The notes under the pieces: model-generated
Told to the model about the DNA's origin: nothing
Database searches by the model: none
The model's input: the letters and a program-made list of their open reading frames with translations, nothing else
Position numbers and translations under genes: made by a program
Source of the DNA: Peribacter sp043814035
Lineage (GTDB): Bacteria; Patescibacteriota; Gracilibacteria; Peribacterales; Peribacteraceae
DNA: 64,000 nt
Direction of reading: 5' to 3'
Assembly (NCBI GenBank): GCA_043814035.1
Contig: JBDRKJ010000012.1
Span: forward strand, 1 to 64,000
Shown here: positions 16,427 to 22,972 of the stretch, piece after piece
Position numbering within the stretch: position 1 is the first letter of the stretch
Layout: every line of letters begins with the position of its first letter

Positions 16427-18088
16427 CTAGAAACGGTAGTACGTCCCCTGCAGCTGTGCGCCATCGAATGGCACCCATGAGAAGCTGGTCGTGCCATCGG
16501 TCCACGTGAGCGCACCGGCGGAATTTACGGATCCCGCAGGCGTCAGCGCAATCTGCAACCCCGCGCTTTGTGACGAGCCGGGGACGGTGACATCGCCACG
16601 CAGCGTGAGAATGCGAGTACCACTCGAAACGGTGCCAATGCCTTCGGGAATGGAGGCACACGTGATGGTATCGCCGGCAACGGAACAATCCGCACGCTCC
16701 GTCGTGCCATCGGCACCCAACGCAACATTCGAGAGAATGACTCCACCACTCACGCCAAGCGAGAAATCGATATCCGTCACTCTCAGGTCCGCACTGCCAT
16801 CCCCTCGCACACCTTCAAGCCTCCACTGCCCGAGTGTGCGACCAATGCCGCTCACCAATGCATCTTCGCTGGGACCAGAATTGGCAATAGACGTAAACGT
16901 GGAGCGCGCCGTCTCGAAGGTCTGGTACGTTTCGGTGGTGGACTGACTATAGCGCCGGTTGCTCCAACCGCCACGACCTTCGATGAAGAAGTGATCGATC
17001 GCAATATCTTCACCACTCGCGCCACCTTGATCAAAAGTACGGGAGATTGCCCGCGCGTACACCGAAGCCTCTTCGCGTCGTGCTACTGAGAGAAGCCCAG
17101 GCGAAGAGTGCAGCGTAAATGAGGAGGGATCACTTGAATCACGTGACGCACCACCGAGGTAGCGACCGTCGGCCGTTGCGTACAAGCGCACCTGATCGAT
17201 GGTTGGCACTGTACCCGTGAACACCACAGTGACATCTTCTACGATGAAGGGCTCGGAATTATTGAAAATTTTTGCCGCACCGAGAATGGGTGACACCGTG
17301 CCCAACCGCAGGAACGATGGTAATTGTGAGAAATCCGGTCCGGGATCGTAAGCGACGGAGGAAGAAGATGCCGAGGAAACTGAAGAGAACGAAGAGGCAG
17401 AGGACATCGAGGAAGCGGAAGAAATCGATGAGACCGAGGAAGCGGAAGATGACGTTCTGCCTTCCTGCGCAGCACGCAGTTCTACAAGCTCACCGCGATT
17501 CCACGCGAGAAACGATGCCGTCAGTTGCGCCACTTCTCCACGCGTGAGCATGTGCGCAGGATCAACACCCGGCAGCGCGATGCCCTGTGCGGTCGCTCCT
17601 ACCAGAATCGGCTCATACCACACTGCACCGATGGGCTGAATGGTCACAATGCCAAAATTTCTCATAAGGATCTTCAACGCTTCGACGTAATTCACGGTGC
17701 GATCGGGATGGAACTTCCAGAGCAAGGGATCTTTGCCCGCTTCGGCGTCTCCCGAGACGATACCGTCGCGCTTGGCAGCACACACGAACGGTGCATACCA
17801 CGCAGCGGGGTCAATGTCAGGGAAACAAGCGGTATCAACCGTCGGAATGACTTCTTTCGTGCCCGCACGCTGAGCGATCTTTAGAAACTCTGCGCGATTC
17901 ACTGGTTGACCGGGACGAAAGGTACCATCGGGATACCCCTGTAGTACGCCCTCTTCCGTCAGAAAACTCACGGCAACGGCTGTCACACGATCGCCGGGCG
18001 CATCGCTGTAGGGCAGGTGCCCCGTGTCGTAGGCAGCGAGTGCAACGAGTGGGAACAAGCCGATGATGAGAGTGATTGTTTTACGCAT
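16427..18088 (-). CDS. S-layer homology (SLH) domain surface protein
   Basis: This 553-aa protein has a signal peptide (MRKTITLIIGLFPLVALAAY). Three SLH-type repeats follow (about residues 28-205), with signatures such as GVLQGYPDGTFRPGQPVNRAEF and HPDRTVNYVEALKIL. A 35-residue Ser-rich linker comes next, then a beta-rich C-terminal region with no recognised family. The likely role is an S-layer or envelope-attached surface protein. TACAAT on the minus strand (18097-18102) lies 8 nt before the ATG. Related SLH-plus-Ser-linker proteins are typical of CPR surface layers, which I infer rather than show. Confidence 0.85.
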   Translation of the reverse strand: MRKTITLIIGLFPLVALAAYDTGHLPYSDAPGDRVTAVAVSFLTEEGVLQGYPDGTFRPGQPVNRAEFLKIAQRAGTKEVIPTVDTACFPDIDPAAWYAPFVCAAKRDGIVSGDAEAGKDPLLWKFHPDRTVNYVEALKILMRNFGIVTIQPIGAVWYEPILVGATAQGIALPGVDPAHMLTRGEVAQLTASFLAWNRGELVELRAAQEGRTSSSASSVSSISSASSMSSASSFSSVSSASSSSVAYDPGPDFSQLPSFLRLGTVSPILGAAKIFNNSEPFIVEDVTVVFTGTVPTIDQVRLYATADGRYLGGASRDSSDPSSFTLHSSPGLLSVARREEASVYARAISRTFDQGGASGEDIAIDHFFIEGRGGWSNRRYSQSTTETYQTFETARSTFTSIANSGPSEDALVSGIGRTLGQWRLEGVRGDGSADLRVTDIDFSLGVSGGVILSNVALGADGTTERADCSVAGDTITCASIPEGIGTVSSGTRILTLRGDVTVPGSSQSAGLQIALTPAGSVNSAGALTWTDGTTSFSWVPFDGAQLQGTYYRF

Positions 18089-18131
18089 GAGCGTCCATTG
18101 TACAGGAATTCTGCTCTATAAAACGCCAGTA

Positions 18132-18929
18132 CTACGCATAGACGGCAGCATGGTATCGCGTACCAACGGGCTCGTTGTCGATGAGTACACGAGGAATAAC
18201 ATCAGGCTCATCCGCGGCTGCAATAACGGACTCGATACCGAAACGAGCAAGGTTTGCAGCAACACGATCTTTACTTCTCATGCCACCCGTTCCATTGCGC
18301 GAAGAAGAGTCGTGCAAAAACTGTCGATGCTCAGTTGAGCCAAAGGGAATCTCACGAATAAGGCTCTCTGCGTCATCTAAATCCTCCAGAATACCAGGGA
18401 CACTCGTCAGAAAGAGTACGCGTTTCGCATGGATCAAGCGGGCAACATCTCCTGCTAAATAGTCGTTGTCAGATTTAAATTCTCTAACAGCAACAGTGTC
18501 ATTCTCGTTGAAGATAGGGATGCCTGGTTTCTCTGATGCAAAAATCCGATGTAGTGTGCGATTCAGATTCCTGCGTCGCAAACGACTATCCATATCCGAA
18601 TGCGTAACGAGAATCTGGTTCGCAATGCAACCGTGTTTCTGCAGGCTCTTGAGATACTCTGCAAAGAGCATCGGCTGTCCCGCAGACGCATACATCTGCA
18701 AAGTGGCAAGATCCTCATCTGGTTGTTTTGACATACCATAGAGATCGCGACCGGTCGTAGCTGCCCCCGAAGAGACGAGGCCGAGACGAGCAATCATCTT
18801 TCGTACAACGGCGAGCTGCAGAGCAATCGACGCAACTGCCTGCGTATCGAGATGATCGTCAGAAGTGGTGAGACCATCGGAACCGACTTTTATGACTGCC
18901 GTGTCAATGACTTTTCGGCGATTATGCAT
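18132..18929 (-). CDS. proB: Glutamate 5-kinase
   Basis: This 265-aa amino-acid kinase contains VIKVGSDGL, LVSSGAATTGRDLYG, QILVTHSDMDSRLRRRNLN, PIFNENDTVAVREF and DNDYLAGDVARLI. These align with ProB substrate and ATP sites. It catalyses ATP-dependent phosphorylation of glutamate, the first step of proline synthesis. There is no PUA domain, as in short ProB forms. ATG 18929 lies 24 nt after the U-tract of a leader terminator. proA is not in this window. The leader peptide upstream carries adjacent Pro codons, so control by proline supply is likely. Confidence 0.8.
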   Translation of the reverse strand: MHNRRKVIDTAVIKVGSDGLTTSDDHLDTQAVASIALQLAVVRKMIARLGLVSSGAATTGRDLYGMSKQPDEDLATLQMYASAGQPMLFAEYLKSLQKHGCIANQILVTHSDMDSRLRRRNLNRTLHRIFASEKPGIPIFNENDTVAVREFKSDNDYLAGDVARLIHAKRVLFLTSVPGILEDLDDAESLIREIPFGSTEHRQFLHDSSSRNGTGGMRSKDRVAANLARFGIESVIAAADEPDVIPRVLIDNEPVGTRYHAAVYA

Positions 18930-18953
18930 GGGAGAGAAATGGAAATGGAATAC

Positions 18954-18977
18954 AAAAAATCCGGGCTTCAACCCGGA
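18954..18977 (-). terminator. Leader terminator of proB
   Basis: TCCGGG-TTGAAG-CCCGGA followed by U6 (minus strand) is a canonical intrinsic terminator. It lies between the 23-aa leader peptide and the proB start, so it can act only as an attenuator or as the end of a short RNA. Confidence 0.75.
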
Positions 18978-19016
18978 ATTAGCTTGGGAGCAGGTGCCCC
19001 CGCAAACTTTAAAAGT

Positions 19017-19088
19017 TTACACAGGCAGCACCTCCCCCGCTCGCGGCGGAGTAATGATGTTGCCCGACAGAGTCACAGAGAGTGACAT
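19017..19088 (-). CDS. proB leader peptide (Pro control codons)
   Basis: This is a 23-codon ORF beginning MSLSVTLSG. It continues IITPPRAGEVLPV and stops at TAA 19017-19019. Adjacent CCG CCG codons lie in the 5' arm (19043-19051) of a stem with GCGGGGGAG (19032-19040). A second stem, GAGGTGC with GCACCT (19028-19034/18992-18997), can form downstream. The ATG is 9 nt after the -10 hexamer. The C-terminal pattern TPxxAGxE is shared with the two aromatic leader peptides upstream, though this partly reflects shared RNA pairing. Unlike the others, I do not see an antiterminator segment that overlaps the terminator stem. Confidence 0.55.
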   Translation of the reverse strand: MSLSVTLSGNIITPPRAGEVLPV

Positions 19089-19097
19089 CACGTGCGC

Positions 19098-19126
19098 ATC
19101 CTACGGATGGACATAGAGGGCGTCAA
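19098..19126 (-). promoter_or_regulatory. Promoter of the proB leader
   Basis: TTGACG (19121-19126), a 17-nt spacer and TAGGAT (19098-19103) on the minus strand. They lie directly after the stop of the preceding gene. Confidence 0.6.
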
Positions 19127-19137
19127 TGAAAAAAGGC

Positions 19138-19773
19138 CTACAGATCGTCCCGCAGGCTCATATCAATACGAACCGGGTGACCCTTTTTGCCGCACAATTC
19201 CTCGATGCGGCGAAGGGTGATGGCCTGTGTGCCATCCACCTGCCTGCGAATGCAATCACAAGCACTGAGGGCATTGTTGCCGAGGCACATGCCCAATTCG
19301 GGCAGAAGGCCGTTGAGCCCGCCTTTGGAGCAATCGCGTATATGTTGCAACGCTGCCAGAAGAGAAATCGCTTCTGGTGCATCCTGAGACTCAGAAGCAA
19401 TCCGGGACGGGGACAATGTGTTGGTAGGCATGACAGAGGGGGGAAGATCGCGATGCCGGAGAGCGACAATCGCATGGATCATCTGGCAGATGATGGCTCT
19501 GCGCTCTTCAAGATCGTTGATTGCGAGTAGCGCGTTCACCATGCTGCGTGCGTTCTGCGCGTCGTTCTGTAATCGAAGAAGGGAGGCAATGTTTGGCGAG
19601 ACAGTGAGATGGTGGCGTTTACATCCCTGCTCTAATTCTCGTGCCGCACTCCAGAGGAAGCATGCGTCGGCTACGGAGTACTGCCCGAGCCGGTCGACAG
19701 GCAGGTCTTTTTCGGTTGCAGACACACAAGATTCGGATATGTCGGGCGGATGAGAGAGGACAGCGATACTCAT
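19138..19773 (-). CDS. Hypothetical protein behind a Phe/Tyr attenuator
   Basis: This 211-aa mostly helical protein matches no family I recognise. The N-terminal half is a helical region (LLRLQNDAQNARSMVNALL, LEERRAIICQMIHAIVALRH). The C-terminal half has several Cys residues and ends EELCGKKGHPVRIDMSLRDDL-like. The start ATG 19773 lies 21 nt after a terminator U-tract. The leader upstream encodes a Phe/Tyr-rich peptide, so a role in aromatic amino acid metabolism, transport or its control is predicted. Chorismate mutase was considered, but the expected motifs are absent. Confidence 0.55.
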   Translation of the reverse strand: MSIAVLSHPPDISESCVSATEKDLPVDRLGQYSVADACFLWSAARELEQGCKRHHLTVSPNIASLLRLQNDAQNARSMVNALLAINDLEERRAIICQMIHAIVALRHRDLPPSVMPTNTLSPSRIASESQDAPEAISLLAALQHIRDCSKGGLNGLLPELGMCLGNNALSACDCIRRQVDGTQAITLRRIEELCGKKGHPVRIDMSLRDDL

Positions 19774-19794
19774 GGGTGAATGGAAAATCAAAGT

Positions 19795-19822
19795 AAAAAA
19801 ACGCCTTCCATTGGGGGAAGGC
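19795..19822 (-). terminator. Attenuator terminator, element E1
   Basis: GCCTTCC/GGAAGGC (19816-19822 with 19803-19809) is followed by U7 (19795-19801). Its 5' arm (CCTTCCCC, 19814-19821) can instead pair with GGGGAAGG at 19870-19877, giving an antiterminator. Confidence 0.8.
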
Positions 19823-19849
19823 TCGAATGCATCTGAATGTCCACGAAGA

Positions 19850-19930
19850 TTACTTCAGATCATACGGCTCCTTCCCCGCAAGATAGGGGGTAAAGAAGAA
19901 GCCGTAGAAGTAAGATTGGCGATGCGCCAT
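19850..19930 (-). CDS. Phe/Tyr-rich leader peptide, element E1
   Basis: This is a 26-codon ORF beginning MAHRQS, then YFYGFFFTPY, and ending AGKEPYDLK. Seven of ten consecutive-region residues are Phe or Tyr, as in pheA or pheST leader peptides. The TAC GGC TTC T codons form segment 1 (19897-19904), which pairs with AGGAGCCG (19865-19872). The overlapping segment GGGGAAGG pairs with segment 3. Ribosome stalling at the Phe/Tyr codons would free segment 2 to block the terminator. The ATG is 11 nt from the -10. Confidence 0.75.
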   Translation of the reverse strand: MAHRQSYFYGFFFTPYLAGKEPYDLK

Positions 19931-19941
19931 GTGACGGATGG

Positions 19942-19969
19942 AGTGTAAAAGAACCGGCATCACTGTCAA
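19942..19969 (-). promoter_or_regulatory. Promoter of attenuator element E1
   Basis: TTGACA (19964-19969), a 16-nt spacer and TACACT (19942-19947) on the minus strand. The TTGACA overlaps the TGA stop of the preceding gene. Confidence 0.7.
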
Positions 19970-20280
19970 TGCACCTTTCCATTGCCGTTGCCATTGGCTG
20001 ATCCGTTCTGCAGATACCCCCAAAGCTTGCGATTTACATCGGTGGAGACATGGTAGATACCTCCCAATCCCTGGGAAACCCGCGAAGCAATCGCCTTGCG
20101 GGCAGAGGGGCTGCGGCCGAGAACGGCGATCATCGCCGAGCGGAAATCAGGGAGCTCCTGCTTGCCGATGGTGAGCTTGTTACCCGCAAAATAGAGTTCC
20201 CCGAGTGCCTCCGACAAATCCACGGAACAGCGATGAGACGGGGAAGGCTGAGATTCATGATCGGTAGAGAGAGAATCCAT
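19966..20280 (-). CDS. Hypothetical protein behind a Phe/Tyr attenuator
   Basis: This 104-aa protein begins MDSLSTDHES. It has a helical middle (SEALGELYFAGNKLTIGKQE, then FRSAMIAVLGRSPSARKAI) and a Gly/Asn-rich C-terminal tail. No family is recognised. ATG 20280 lies 20 nt after the U-tract of the leader terminator. Upstream is a 25-aa Phe-rich leader peptide with its own promoter. The gene is therefore probably switched on when Phe-tRNA is scarce. Its stop codon overlaps the next promoter, so each gene in this series is separately attenuated. Confidence 0.55.
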   Translation of the reverse strand: MDSLSTDHESQPSPSHRCSVDLSEALGELYFAGNKLTIGKQELPDFRSAMIAVLGRSPSARKAIASRVSQGLGGIYHVSTDVNRKLWGYLQNGSANGNGNGKVH

Positions 20281-20300
20281 CGAAAAATAGAGGAATAGAG

Positions 20301-20328
20301 AAAAAACCTCTCCACCACTTGGGGAAGG
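20301..20328 (-). terminator. Attenuator terminator, element E2
   Basis: CCTTCCCC pairs imperfectly with GGTGGAGAGG around a short loop and is followed by U6 (20301-20306). The 5' arm (20321-20328) can also pair, with one mismatch, with GGGGCAGG (20369-20376). No gene lies upstream on this strand except the leader peptide, because ksgA runs the other way. Confidence 0.75.
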
Positions 20329-20348
20329 CTCCGAACGTCTGAGTAAAT

Positions 20349-20426
20349 TTAATTCAGACACATCGGCTCCTGCCCCGCACTAAACGGGAAGGTATAGAAG
20401 CCGAAGGCAAACGTCTGAATAGACAT
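20349..20426 (-). CDS. Phe-rich leader peptide, element E2
   Basis: This is a 25-codon ORF beginning MSIQTFAFGFYTFPFSAG and ending QEPMCLN. Five Phe and one Tyr fall within ten residues. The codons TTC GGC TTC T form segment 1 (20396-20403), which pairs with AGGAGCCG (20364-20371). Layout and core sequences match element E1, including the AG(K/Q)EP end. The ATG is 10 nt after the -10. Confidence 0.75.
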   Translation of the reverse strand: MSIQTFAFGFYTFPFSAGQEPMCLN

Positions 20427-20436
20427 GTGCAGTCAC

Positions 20437-20464
20437 ACTTTACTTCGAATAGTGATGCTGTCAA
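20437..20464 (-). promoter_or_regulatory. Promoter of attenuator element E2
   Basis: TTGACA (20459-20464), a 16-nt spacer and TAAAGT (20437-20442) on the minus strand, 13 bp from the divergent ksgA start. Confidence 0.7.
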
Positions 20465-20476
20465 TGTCAGCCTCGT

Positions 20477-21292
20477 ATGGTTTCACTTCCTGATGAGATT
20501 CGGCAATTCTGCTCGATGCATGGCCTGAAACTCAATACGAACATCGGACAGCATTTCCTTTTGGATTCTTCTATTCTGGACCGTATTGTCGAGAGTGCAG
20601 ATATCCTCAAGACCGACACCATCGTGGAAGTCGGACCGGGTATCGGCGTACTCACCCGAAAACTCCTTGAGCGCGCGGGATCTGTCATCGCTATCGAGCT
20701 GGATGAGCGCATGATTCCGCTGCTCACGGCATTCATCCACGATGATCCAAAATTGACAATCACTCACGGAAACGCCCTGCATGTCTACATGCCCGAAGCA
20801 CCTTACAAAGTCGTCGCCAATATCCCCTACCACATTACTTCCCCACTTCTGCGACACCTCTTTCTCGAATCAAAACGCACGCCCACGACTCTTACCCTCC
20901 TCATGCAACGGGAAGTCGCCGAGAAAATCTGTGACGCAGAAGATGCCGGCATGCTCACAATTCTCGTTGGACTCTTTGGAACCCCAAAGATCATTGCGCG
21001 CGTGCCACCGGAGGCGTTTCTCCCCCCGCCCAAGGTAGACTCGGCAGTCCTGCACATCGCATGCTTTCCAGAGGCGCTCACAGATCGCGAAACCATAGAA
21101 CAGCTCTTCACATTAACCAAAATCGCATTCGGGCAGAAACGTAAAATGCTCCGCAATACCTTGGGGGCGTTCCATGGGGGAATGGAACGCCTTGCAGCGC
21201 TTGGCATAGCGCCAACACGCCGCCCACAGACACTTTCGGTACAGGAATGGATCGCACTCGCACGCGCATGGCCGGATGATCGTGGTGCATGA
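20477..21292 (+). CDS. ksgA: 16S rRNA (adenine1518/1519-N6) dimethyltransferase
   Basis: This 271-aa RsmA/KsgA enzyme dimethylates two adenines in helix 45 of 16S rRNA during 30S maturation. NIGQHFLLD starts the fold. The SAM-binding motif I is EVGPGIGVLT, and the catalytic motif IV is NIPYHI (NLPY in most enzymes). QREVAEKI and LPPPKVDSAVL follow. It overlaps comEC by ATGA, so the two genes are translationally coupled. Confidence 0.96.
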   Translation: MVSLPDEIRQFCSMHGLKLNTNIGQHFLLDSSILDRIVESADILKTDTIVEVGPGIGVLTRKLLERAGSVIAIELDERMIPLLTAFIHDDPKLTITHGNALHVYMPEAPYKVVANIPYHITSPLLRHLFLESKRTPTTLTLLMQREVAEKICDAEDAGMLTILVGLFGTPKIIARVPPEAFLPPPKVDSAVLHIACFPEALTDRETIEQLFTLTKIAFGQKRKMLRNTLGAFHGGMERLAALGIAPTRRPQTLSVQEWIALARAWPDDRGA

Positions 21293-22800
21293 GACCCTCC
21301 CGTCTCGCTGCTACGTTCCTCGGCTGCTTTCTCATTGCAACGTTCCTGCTGCAGTGGTGGCAGCGTGCCACATACCCCGTCGAGCTCTGGATCACTCTGA
21401 TTCTATTTATCAGCATCGCTATCGTGGGGTTGGTGGCGGACGAGACGCAAACACCCTGCGCTTACCTCTGCGCAATTCTATTCGGCATTTCCTGTTCACT
21501 GTTCGCCGTGGCACGCACAACGCATCGGGCTTCGCCTGACACGGTTGACTGGTACGCACGCGGGCAAATGGTCACCCTATACGGCACTATTGTAAGTGAG
21601 CCCGATCGCCGTCCGCCTGCCATGCGGTACACGCTCGATGCTTCTCTTCTAACGATAAGCGGTAGCATCGCGTGGAAACCGGTGAGCGGACGCGTGCTCA
21701 TTACCGATCCCGTCGGCTGGCCCGAAAGATCCTACGGCGATCGTATATCGGCACGGGGACGACTCACACTCCCCGGCACCATCAACGGATTCCGCTACGA
21801 TCAGTATCTGAGTATCGCGGGCATTCGCGCCGTGATGACACGTTCACACATCGAAACAGTGGAAGAGGGCAGCGGCAATCCGATCTTCAGAGCCCTCTTC
21901 TGGCTCAAGCAGCACTTTGAAGCGCGCCTCAACCGGCTCCTGCCCGAACCACACGCATCGCTTGCAGCAGGGCTGCTCACGGGATCACGGCGAGGCATTC
22001 CTGCACACCTGAGTGACAGCTTCATGCGCAGCGGCCTCACACACATCGTGGCGATCTCGGGCTTCAACATCACTATTGTGATCGCGCTAATTTCGGGTTT
22101 GCTCTTCTGGCTCCCCGTCACCTGGCGCCTACTGCCCGCGGCGGCCGCCATCATCGCCTTCACAGTCTTCGTCGGAGCGAGTGCCTCAGTGGTTCGCGCT
22201 GCGATCATGGGAATCCTCGGCCTCTTCGCCATCTCAACGGGCAGACGCGCCAACGTGCGACTCGCCATTCTGTGGACCGCCTTCGTCATGCTGATGTGGA
22301 ACCCCAAACACTTGTGGTACGACGGAAGCTTTCAGCTCTCGTTCGCCGCGGTGATCGGCCTCAGTGAGCTCTCGCCACTCCTCAAGCCTTATCTCATGCG
22401 TCTGCCAAATCTTCTCGGAATGCGCGAAGCACTCGAAGCCACAATTGCCGCACAACTTTCAGCTATGCCGCTCGGCATCCTGCTCTTCGGCAACCTTTCG
22501 CTTATCTCTCCTCTCGCAAATATCCTCGTCGCACCTGCTATTCCGCTCGCCATGCTCATCACAGCATTGGCCGCACTCTTCAGCTTTCTATCATTCCCCT
22601 TTGGTCAGCTGATCGCGTACGGCGGCTGGGCGATTTTGCAATGGATCATCCTGATCGCACAGTGGTGTGCACGCGTTCCCTTTGCATCACTGCATCTCGA
22701 GAATGTGAGTGTCGTGATCATTCTTGCCTACTATGCAGCCCTTATAACAGCCATAGTTGTTCATAGCCGCAAGAATAGAGCCACTCTCGTAACTCAATAA
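21289..22800 (+). CDS. ComEC/Rec2-family membrane protein
   Basis: This 503-aa protein has an N-terminal pair of TM segments, a DUF4131-like beta region (about residues 75-180) and the polytopic Competence domain. The latter includes LTHIVAISGFNITIVIALI and GASASVVRAAIMG. In transformable bacteria ComEC forms the DNA uptake pore in the inner membrane. The C-terminal metallo-beta-lactamase nuclease domain found in many ComEC proteins is absent; the protein ends after the TM region. Coupled to ksgA by a 4-nt overlap. Confidence 0.9.
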   Translation: MRPSRLAATFLGCFLIATFLLQWWQRATYPVELWITLILFISIAIVGLVADETQTPCAYLCAILFGISCSLFAVARTTHRASPDTVDWYARGQMVTLYGTIVSEPDRRPPAMRYTLDASLLTISGSIAWKPVSGRVLITDPVGWPERSYGDRISARGRLTLPGTINGFRYDQYLSIAGIRAVMTRSHIETVEEGSGNPIFRALFWLKQHFEARLNRLLPEPHASLAAGLLTGSRRGIPAHLSDSFMRSGLTHIVAISGFNITIVIALISGLLFWLPVTWRLLPAAAAIIAFTVFVGASASVVRAAIMGILGLFAISTGRRANVRLAILWTAFVMLMWNPKHLWYDGSFQLSFAAVIGLSELSPLLKPYLMRLPNLLGMREALEATIAAQLSAMPLGILLFGNLSLISPLANILVAPAIPLAMLITALAALFSFLSFPFGQLIAYGGWAILQWIILIAQWCARVPFASLHLENVSVVIILAYYAALITAIVVHSRKNRATLVTQ

Positions 22801-22807
22801 TCAAAAT

Positions 22808-22970
22808 AATCATCGCGAACCCCGCACTTGCTGCGGGGTGCCCGCCCGAATGTACCATTCGGTACGGGCGGGGAGCGATACCACTTAAGGGAAAAGAGAG
22901 CCCATGAGAGAAAAACCGGCCTGTCGGCCGTAGCCCCGAAGGGCAAAGGCTGAAGGTTTGTCTCTCATGA
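22808..22970. repeat. Structured dispersed repeat, copy 2 of 3
   Basis: The copy keeps the outer TCGC/GCGA stem, the CCCCGC/GCGGGG hairpin, the AAGGGAAAAGAGAGCCC linker and the ATGAGAGA/TCTCTCAT hairpin. It has gained a second GC-rich hairpin (CCCGCCC/GGGCGGG). Its distal loop is replaced by a family B repeat (about 22919-22957). The stems remain intact despite both insertions. It lies between the convergent comEC and PurD-like genes, three bases beyond the latter's stop. Confidence 0.7.
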
Positions 22971-22972
22971 AT

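Noticed and set aside
19138..20280. Chorismate mutase or prephenate dehydratase for the two attenuated unknown genes
   Set aside because: The Phe/Tyr leaders invite it, but neither protein shows the expected catalytic Arg/Lys/Glu pattern or conserved motifs of those families.
21289..22800. Truncation or frameshift of comEC
   Set aside because: The missing metallo-beta-lactamase domain is a common natural variant, and the gene ends cleanly with no remnant downstream.
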